From: Cristatella mucedo
Lineage: Eukaryota; Bryozoa; Phylactolaemata; Cristatellidae
DNA length: 64,000 nt
Direction of reading: 5' to 3'
Assembly: GCA_009760855.2 (NCBI GenBank)
Contig: WPIO01000029.1
Location: 1,868,501-1,932,500 of the forward strand
Position 1 is the stretch's first letter. The number at the start of each line of letters is the position of its first letter. The notes beneath the pieces were generated by a model. It made no database searches. It saw nothing but the letters and a program-made list of their open reading frames with translations, and was not told the DNA's origin. Positions 43,401 to 52,400 of this stretch are shown one piece after another. A program made the position numbers and the translations under genes.

Positions 43401-46400
43401 TCCTACTGCCGACCCGATCACTTGGCTGCAAGGCTTGCAATTAATGCACTGGCAGCTTAAAAACAAACAAATCCTAGGTAGCACAGCCAGCCTCCGATAC
43501 TTCATGCTGAGCATGAATATACCCGCAGGCCGTTTGGGCAGTCACGCACTCAATGACCGTGAGATATAGTGCGTACATGCCTCTCCAAGCACATGCGCAC
43601 AAGCATATGAAGGCATGCAAACTGGGAGGTGCGTGCATTAGAGGAGAGCACCTACCACCAGAGATGAGGCATATCGCTGCCATCAATGCAAACACAGTCT
43701 CATCTAGCTTGAGGTTGGCCAGTGCCTGGGCAAAGTCAAAGACAGAGTGGGCAAGCTGGCCAAATCCGCCAAGATCCAACTCCTCACGAGTGACCATGGT
43801 GCCATTGGTGAATGCTAGCGAGTTGCAGTCCTTGCTGTACCTCATGCACAAACGCAGAATCTACCAAAGTCAGTGCAGCATATGCATCAGTGATGACAAA
43901 ACTGCAGGAAATCGTGGCACGACACTGGGATGCCATCACATGCATCTTCAGGAGAGTAAAGTCACAGATAATCACCAGAATAATTTAGCTATGAGCAAAA
44001 CCGTGAATCCATCTTGCTCCAGCAGACCAACACACAAATCCTAATCATATGGGTTCGCGCAACCACACACTGGCAGCCTTGGCCAATGAATTAACCAAGT
44101 GGTCCCATGGTGGTTTCCAGCACACTGGGCGCACACACTAACTACAGTGCAGCTAAAGCGTGCATATTCATGCAAAATTCCACGCGTGTTAAAGCTTAGC
44201 AATAACCTGATGTGTATGTGTACATTTCTAAATATAAATCTAAAATACGCGCTCTTTCCTGCATGCATGTCAGTGACGATCGCCGAGCCGGCCATTCTAA
44301 TAATGGCCTCATCGTGCAATACCTTTTTCATCGTAGCATGGACTCAGGCATGCTCCGGCTGCTTGGAAGAAATGCACAAATGCAGCAGCGCTATTGCTTA
44401 GCCGAACCATCAATTCCCACTATGCTGGCAACATCCCAAGTAAGCAGCTAAGGATGACGACCTTCCGAGTCATAGGCTCATATCTCGGTAGCAGCTGCAG
44501 GTACCTTTTCAGCGATGGCATTAGCAGTAGGCTAAAGTACAGCATCCTAGGCAGTGAAATTGAGTTTTTTCCTTAATCTAGAGGGCGATGGTAGACAATC
44601 GTACAAGCAGCAACTAGATTAAGCCATTTTTGATTGCCACGTTGTCAGCTACTAGCACTAGCGTGATATCAATCACCAAGTGTGCGTACAGGTGTGTCTG
44701 TTCCACCTAGTTAGATATTCAGCTGGCTGGTCTCAATATGGCGGAGGCACTGGAAAGCAAAGTGCCAACCAAGCACTCTAACAAACCTTATCGGCTCATC
44801 AGTCCACACAGAAACAACGAACACTGAAGATACATCGGCTATTCATACAACCATCAGAAACACAGCATCGACGAGCTCAAACCGTGCTTTATCTATGCCT
44901 GCTGCCAGGCCCTGGCGATAGCGGTTGTGCAGTAGCGATGTAAGCCGTGAATCAGGTCTGGGCAGATTTTCAGAGTTTGTAACTTCAACATTTCTATTAA
45001 ACACTATATCTGATCAGGCTACCATACAGTTGGAAAAATTAGCACTCTAAGCTGTTGAGCCGATGTGCAGCTTGCAAGGTCTCGGCAGTACAATGTAAGC
45101 CTTGGCTCTAACTGGTGAAGCGGAAGTGGCTGGACCGCTCAGTTTCATAATTAGCAGTCATCTCTTGCGATTGATTGCAATTGTGCGCTGTCGGCGCACT
45201 GCAAAATTCTCTAAATTAACTCAGTCGGAGACTCCTACAACACGTCCATCTGGCTGTGGAGGCGATCAGGAAAATGTTCGGCTGCTCAAATTCTGGCCGG
45301 CCTGCTAATTGCCACCAGGACGTTGACTGCACCCAGACACCTCAGCACTCGTTTTCCCCTTTGCCCAAGACCAATTACTTAGCTCCCTCGCTTTAAACAG
45401 CTACAAAAGCACAAGAATCAAGAATTCTGGCCGCGACAGCAGACCCCTTACCACTGGCTCAGCAGCAGCAGCAGTGCCAGCCGGCCTTCACGGGCTCCAG
45501 GGCGAGGCGGAGCGGCCACAAGCAAGCTATGCAGCGACTGAGGGCTTGGCAGGCACTGACCATGATCTCGAGGCAGGCGGCCTTGAGCAGCGTTATCTGG
45601 TCGGAGATGTGCAGAGTTGTGAAGCAGGGCAGCTGCTTGGCAAAGTCGACGACCTTGATGATGCCCTCCGAGCTCAGCTCTTTGACGCTCTCCCAGACGA
45701 CCGTCTTGACGCTGGCTGTAAGCGGGCTGTCGGCTGCGGCCGGGCTCTGCACGCCACTGCTAACCGCTGGCGGTGAGCCGCTGCTGCAAGCTGACGACGA
45801 CGACGACTCGGAGAAGCAGCGCCCGGCGGCAGCGACGGCCGGCGAGCCGTGCGGCAGCACGACGAGCCCCTCGACCAGCGAGGCCGATGCCGCAGGAGCA
45901 TTACTGCAGCAGCCTTGTCGAGTGTCGATGGAGGTGCCGACTCCACCAGCAGCAGTGCCGGCCGCTGAGCGCTGCTGCTGCTTCGACCTCGTCTGCAAAG
46001 CGCATCGCAGCCGATGCTCAATCGGTGAGCGCACAGTAGAGTGAACGCGTCGGCCGACCTCTGCGAAGAGCACTGGCAGAGATGGATAATGCCCCGAGTG
46101 GCAGCAAAGCATGGCGAGAGAGCGAGCTGCGCGAGTGAAGTGCAACAAATCGACAACAAAACCGGCAGCGGCCGACTCCCACTGGCTCGCCTAGTCGCTC
46201 TGTGCGAAGCAAGGTGGATGCATTGGACTTTGCTCGTGCACGAGCTTTGCTGGACACGAGCAGACCGCAGGACACAGGCAGACAGCAAGAAACGAGTAGA
46301 CGGCAAGAGCAGCGTGCACCGAATCGGCGACCGAGATGCAGCCTCACGGGCAGTCTTCGCAAAAAACGAGCGAATTCAGACTAGCTTTGCCGTCGTCCTA

Positions 46401-49400
46401 CAAAGACCACAGACGACCTGCCAGCACACTTGGCTATAAGGACGCTAACGACGTCAGGGCGCTAACCCCTCACCACTCGTCTTCCCATTGGTCCATGACC
46501 AATTGGTAGCTAGATGGCTTCAAACCGACTGAGGAGGAGTAAAGCCTTGTGACAGCTTCAGCTGTCGAAACGGATCGAGTTGGATGTATGCTAGATCTGT
46601 TGGATTTGTTCGAGTTGGATCTGTGGAGTATCTGGTGTCAAAAGTCACGGGTTCAATCAAAAAGGACGACACTTAATGATTGAGTTTGTCTAGCAAAATA
46701 TGCTTCCAGCAGTCAGACACAACAGCAATATTTTCTTTCACGACTGGAGCAAATGCACGAGAAAGTTCGCTCTAAAGTACGCTTCAAAAAAGAAGCCAGT
46801 GCATACTAGAAGAGTTAAAGGAACTCGTGACAATGCTCTTAGAAGGCAAGTAGAAAAATGCTCGCATGTCTGCACACGCAAGTCTAAAAGCATGAAAGCA
46901 ACTACTATAACCAAATTATGTGTGTGTGCGCAGAAGCAGATCTAGGATTTTCATCTACAGGATGCAAGGCCCGTACGATTTTCACGTAGGGGGCAAGACC
47001 CTCAAGATTGTCGTGTAGGGGGCAAGATCTGCAAGTAATGAAAAATATTATAGCACTTAATCTTTAGTTTTTAGTCGACACAAACTCGGCAGTTGCTCAT
47101 AAACTGAAAGTCTGACATCTTTTTGTCGTTGGTGACGGTCGGTGAGCATAGGAAGAGGGGTACGTCCAGGTTGCTGCCACACTATAGGGGACGCAAATGC
47201 CACATCGCCACCTGCCTTTGCCGATGTGTGTGCATGTGCGTGTGCATATGTGTGTGCGTGTGGCTCTCCTCCCTCCCTCCTTCTGTCCGTCTGTCTCCTG
47301 CCTTTGTCTAAGGCCATGTCAGTGAAAATGAAGACTAGCTGTGGTGATGGTCTTGTGAATTAAACTGTTCAAAGCCAAAAGGCTGGCAAAGAGGATGCTA
47401 CTGAGTCTTAGCCTGGCAGAAAGATGTTCCACCTTAACGGCACACGTCATAGGTTCGAGTCCAGGCAATTCTTTACTTGTCACTGCAAGCAGGTGCACGC
47501 ACTTGAATCCTTTTCTGCCGAGACTATTGAATAGGCTGATGTTTGCTTTCTACTTTTGTAAATCCCAGTTACCAGCACTTGACCACGGTTGCACTATGGA
47601 ACCTACAATTAAGAGTGCAAAGTCATTTGTTCCAGTCGAATGCTTAGATTTCCTATGAGGGTGTAACCCCATTTGGTTAAAAAAAATTGACCTACATCCC
47701 GGTCTGATTGTCTGCACAGCAGGCACTTAAATCATCTATTGCTGCATTTTATTTTACTCTTCTCGGCTTAGATCCTAGGCTGCCATGTCATTACCGCCCC
47801 GAAGCAACAGCCACTCGACTGCTGCTACTTTTGGAGACTAAAAGTTGAAATTCCCTGGGACCGCGAGCTCGCTCGAGGGTCTCCGAGGTTCGGTGTATGG
47901 CCAACCAGCAGAGCTCCTTAAGCAGTGCTGCACTCTACTTGCAGAGTCTTCTCCTCCATTCCCCCAAATCAGACTCGAAGCCCGATCATTCTGTACGCTT
48001 GGATGAAGTTCTTAGAAGCCAGCGGAGAAGGATGTGCACACTATTTGAGCCTGCGAGTTACAAGCATCGGGATGGAGGCAGTGTAATTTCCGCGCACACG
48101 TGCACGGGCAGGAACGAGCAAGCAGCTGAATGGAGCAGCCTCAAGAACGGCTGGAGCCGCCAGGCTCGCTGCCGCAGCCACAGCAGCAGCGAGGGACTGG
48201 CGCCACTCGAGGCAAATGGCACTCTCTGAGCAGCGGCATCGGCATCAGCAGCAAGTAACACGCTCACCGAGGTGGTGGGGACGGGCGAGTGGTCGGGCAG
48301 CGTGCCCACGTGCGCGCGCAGAACCAGCTGAATGAGCTCCTTGTCTGCGTCGCTCAAGAGACCGGTGCCGCTCGGCTCGTCCGACTGGTCCTTGGATGTG
48401 CAGGGCGAAGAGTCGTCTATTGCGTCCTCCTTTTTTCGCTTCTTGTTTCTGTCGTTCCGCACGGCTGCCAAAGGAAAGGCTAATGTCGAATCTGCTTTCC
48501 ACCGATTTGCTGCCACTTCTGCTAGAAGCCGATTGTTAGGAGGGAGCACTCCGGCTGTGGCGGCACAATGGCAGCTCGTGCCGTCCCTCTGCACTCTCAG
48601 CGCAAGAACTCGCGAGCCTCTGCCCGAATTGCTCGAGCGCTCGCTCGATCGATCGATCGCTTCCACGCGAGAATAAAGCCAGCGCTGCACGGCCAGCAGC
48701 AACTGTGCAACGACGAATGACAAAACAACAGCAAAAGACTGGCTTGCCTTCTTTGGACATCCCCTTTTCGTAGCATTTCCTGAGGCGGCAATGCTGGCAC
48801 CGGTTGCGCGTCGTTTTGTTTATTTCGCAGCTACCGTCTTTCTGGCATGTATACTGCATGTTCTTTTGCACACTCCTTCGGAAGAAGCCCTGAGAAATGA
48901 ACAGACACGAACGCTGCAAACAGAGCACGGCCAACGGTCGTTTCATTGACAACCTAAGCATTAACAATGCAGTGCCGTTGCTGCCAGATCGTACGACCAT
49001 TGCTACCGCCGAGAGATGCAGACGAGCTCGATTATTGGAGTCCATGCTTGAAGTGCCACAATCTTTTAAGCATCAGAGCCGTAGAGCCGCGAATTGAAGT
49101 ATCGCATACTATGCAGTCACTAGTGCCTTTCTTATGCTTTTAGGCGACCCGTGGGCTATGCTGCATGGGCAGCACAAACCCATAGCTTCTCCTACAGTAT
49201 TGACACTAACTTGTATGCAGATGTGCACTCCCGGCCCTATGGTGCTGTGTGTGCAATGTGAGTGTCGCGCCCAAGGTAAAAACAGTCATGCCCATTGGCT
49301 ATGCATGCACCTTGGGATAGGAGTATTTCTGATGCAACTGCAATTAGTAACTCCATAGTAAACGGCTACCGATAAGCATGGCTCTAGCCACCACAATAGC

Positions 49401-52400
49401 AGAAATCGACCAACGTAACCCTTTAAAACCGTCATTTTTTTAAATCCTCATGTTTCTAAAGAATCGAGCTGTATTAAACATGAGTATGGGCATGCTTACA
49501 TGTAAAATAGTGAGACATGTGTCTGCCTCATGTCAGCTCTGTGTCCGCCTTCTAGACGGTGGCTAGCACTGCTGAACAACGGCGAGACAAAGAAACACTG
49601 GGAGTTCAATAAGGGCTTGTTACTTGCGCTTCACAGACAAGGCATTAGCAACAGAAAGGGCGCTCGTCCTCCTGTTCTTATCGGTGACGTGGGCACATTT
49701 CTGCTCTTTAAGATGCGAGGAGTTCTTTGAAGGCTGTCAGAAGTATGCTGCTAAACATGCTACATCGATATGCTTCGGAGAGAAGGAATTCGGAGGAATT
49801 GTTCTGGAGGCTTTTTTGGGGATAATTATATGTATCGGTAAGACTAGGACTCGAAGCATACTGCAAAGAGACCCAAAACAACTTTTTGAGCTAGTCATTG
49901 AAACCCCAATACAGCATCTAAGGGAAGACTTAGACCGGTAGGTAAGAGTGAAGCAATCCAAATCCACCAACCTTGGTGACCGGTTCTTTTCAAGCAGCTT
50001 CGACCGCTTCTGGGGTCGGGTACTCGTTTTAAAAGCTGGGTAAATCTATGCCTAGCCCGGTGAGAAGGTCATTGACAAAGTAAGTGGGCCGGCCTACTTC
50101 CTACCAAGTAAGAAGGTCGAGACTTTGTTCTACATACTTCCCTTAGTTTAATAAATATTCTTAAGCATGGCGATTTTAGTGGGGGGAGTCCGACGACCGA
50201 TCACTGTCACCGATGTCATTGAAGTGCGTAAATACCCGTGGACAAAAGTGTACATCCCAAATCTGGGTCTTGGTGTAAGCATAAGGCACTAGCACTTCAT
50301 GGACCAGGTCATGGGTTTGAGTGCCGAAGCAAGCAATCCTCGTTTCTCACTGCTTGAGGGAGATAGCCATTGGGGGTCTTCTGCTGCTATATACAATCAG
50401 CCGGAAAAAAAGCTTGCAGTATGGCAACCGCTGCTGTGGCTGTAAATCCGTTTCAATAATAAGATTTTCTAAAACGCCCGGCTTACTATAGTTATGTGCA
50501 GCATGTGAAAATATTCATTGACAACCCAAAAACAAACACATCTGCTGTTGGTATGCATGCGTGTAGTGTGCACGATTCTTTATGATCTCCATTCTCAAGC
50601 CAAGTACAGAGGCCACCAGCTTCGGCTGTTTCTTCTGTTGCAGTGCATTCCACTGAGCAAGAGTTTTAGTGAAAATGTCGGCTACTGGTGCAGGCCAAAC
50701 CCCCTCCCCCCTTGGCCGCCTGTTGATATCATTCCACAGTCGTCTTGTGGAATTCCAATTGGGCGACTGACTGGGCCACTGCACCAGCACCAAGCAAGGA
50801 TTCGTCAACCGTCAATTCGTCAACTTCACTGGCCTGGTAGTGTGCTTAGGGTCGTCATCTTGCTACCAAATCTAACACACTGCAAGCAGAGTATTTGAGC
50901 TTTGAAATCCAACTTGCTTGACCAACAATAACTTGAGCACAAAGCAATCTTTTCATGATCGGATCGGCTTCAAGTGCAAAGTCAGCCTTCGTTGCAGCAG
51001 TGAGCTTTAAGGTCAAGGACATTAAAGCAACAGCTCTCACCCACAGCCCAAGCAAAAGTGAGACCTGGCTTCGTGTCCCTACTAGGACCAATTCGTTCCT
51101 TTCCATAATTAAAAGAGCGATTCCGGCTGAGCACCCAAGGCTCGAGGATAAGATCGAGTGGCTGCACCGGTGACGGTGGACAGCCTTAGCCTGCACCCAG
51201 CCGTGCTGCAGCAGCGGCAGCACCATGACCAGGCAGCCGCGATATGATCGGGTCTTGGGGTCACAGCAGGGGGGCAGGCACGTCACTAGTTGCTACAGTG
51301 GGATCGGTGGTGCTTTTCAGCTTCCCGGTGGATCGGTAGTCGAGTGGTCCTGCCTCATAGCCATAGCATTGCCCTACCCCATTAGCCCCAAGAGGAGATA
51401 GCACGACATGGCTGCAACGCAAAAGTAGTCCCAGAGGCCAAGATAAGGCAAGTTGATGCGCGCTTGATTCACAATCAAACTTTGGATTGGCGGGCGCGCA
51501 GGCTGCGCACAGGCCTGACGTCTTCTTGCATGCAGTCCAGCAGGCATAAATCAAGCTGTGAGAGTCGAAGGCCTTTTTCTGCTCCAAGGGTCTGCGGTGC
51601 CACTTGCCCACTCTGCTACTTACGAGAGCGCTTTAGGTCGATGCAGTGCCTGACGTGCATTCACAAGAAAGGCATGGCAGATTGACCTTCTACAGCTACA
51701 GCTGCTGCTGCCGCTGCTGCCACTGCTGCTGCAGCCTGATCCACCCAGTTCTAAGCTATTTGACCAATAATGAGCCTGGCTGCATATATAGCATGTGGCC
51801 TTGAAAATTGTTGATACCGGCAGAGCCCTAGAGGCAAGCCTGGAGCCATGCACAACGCCCTGGGTCTTTGCCCACGAGGTGAGATGCTCACTCTTCATGA
51901 CCCAGGTAGTGGACTTGAGGCCAGCAGCAGGCAATCCTTTATTGCCAACTGCAAGCAGTGGTGATAGCCATTAAGGCTGCTATACAAATTAGGCTGCTGA
52001 ATCAGCTAAGGCGAAGTGTGCACATATGTAGCTAACGGTTCAATTAAGCTCCATGCACGAACTAAGGGAGCTGGTCAGCAGCAGCGGCAGCAACAGCACC
52101 AGCAGCAGGACGGAAGCCGCACGGTGCCGGCAAGGAAAGGTCAGCAGCAGTTCTGCACGTGTGCATGAGCCTTCCTTTGCTTGCCACTCGTCCACAGCCA
52201 GCACTGGCTGATGAGCACCAGAGACAAGCTACGACAGAACTCATCTCACTGTCTCTGTCTGCCATTGCAGCAATGCCAAAAACTATCAATATTTTTGGAG
52301 ACATGCCGAGAAAATGTCTCACGAGAACACCGTACAATCAGATCTGTTTTGTTGAGAAGTGAGACCTGAGAGGGACTTGAGAATTGAGGCCTGAGAGGAA

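Larger units (their letters stand above)
34558..43655 (-). other. RAR intron between exons e and f (9.1 kb)
   Basis: Holds a full-length Tc1-like element (35,311-36,854), LINE-1 pieces (36.86-37.15 and 38.5-39.1 kb; tail at 42.35 kb) and SINE B (42.78-42.98 kb). Nothing recognised in 39.2-42.3 kb, which is AT-rich and has no long reading frame. Confidence 0.85.
45993..48267 (-). other. RAR intron between exons c and d
   Basis: Contains the second copy of the G-rich repeat (46.95-47.22 kb), a short TG/CA-like stretch near 47.23 kb and a SINE B copy (47.40-47.55 kb). Its 3' end depends on which exon d acceptor is used. Confidence 0.75.

Noticed and set aside
43242-43514. Minus-strand frame with [17 protein letters not shown] after an AG, looking like the next RAR exon
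   Set aside because: It does not align with RAR past a few residues, whereas 34557-34399 continues the receptor exactly ([21 protein letters not shown]) in the required phase.
43553-44044. 163-codon plus frame
   Set aside because: Antisense shadow of RAR exon e.
45529-46044. 171-codon plus frame and several overlapping frames
   Set aside because: Antisense shadows of the GC-rich RAR exon d.
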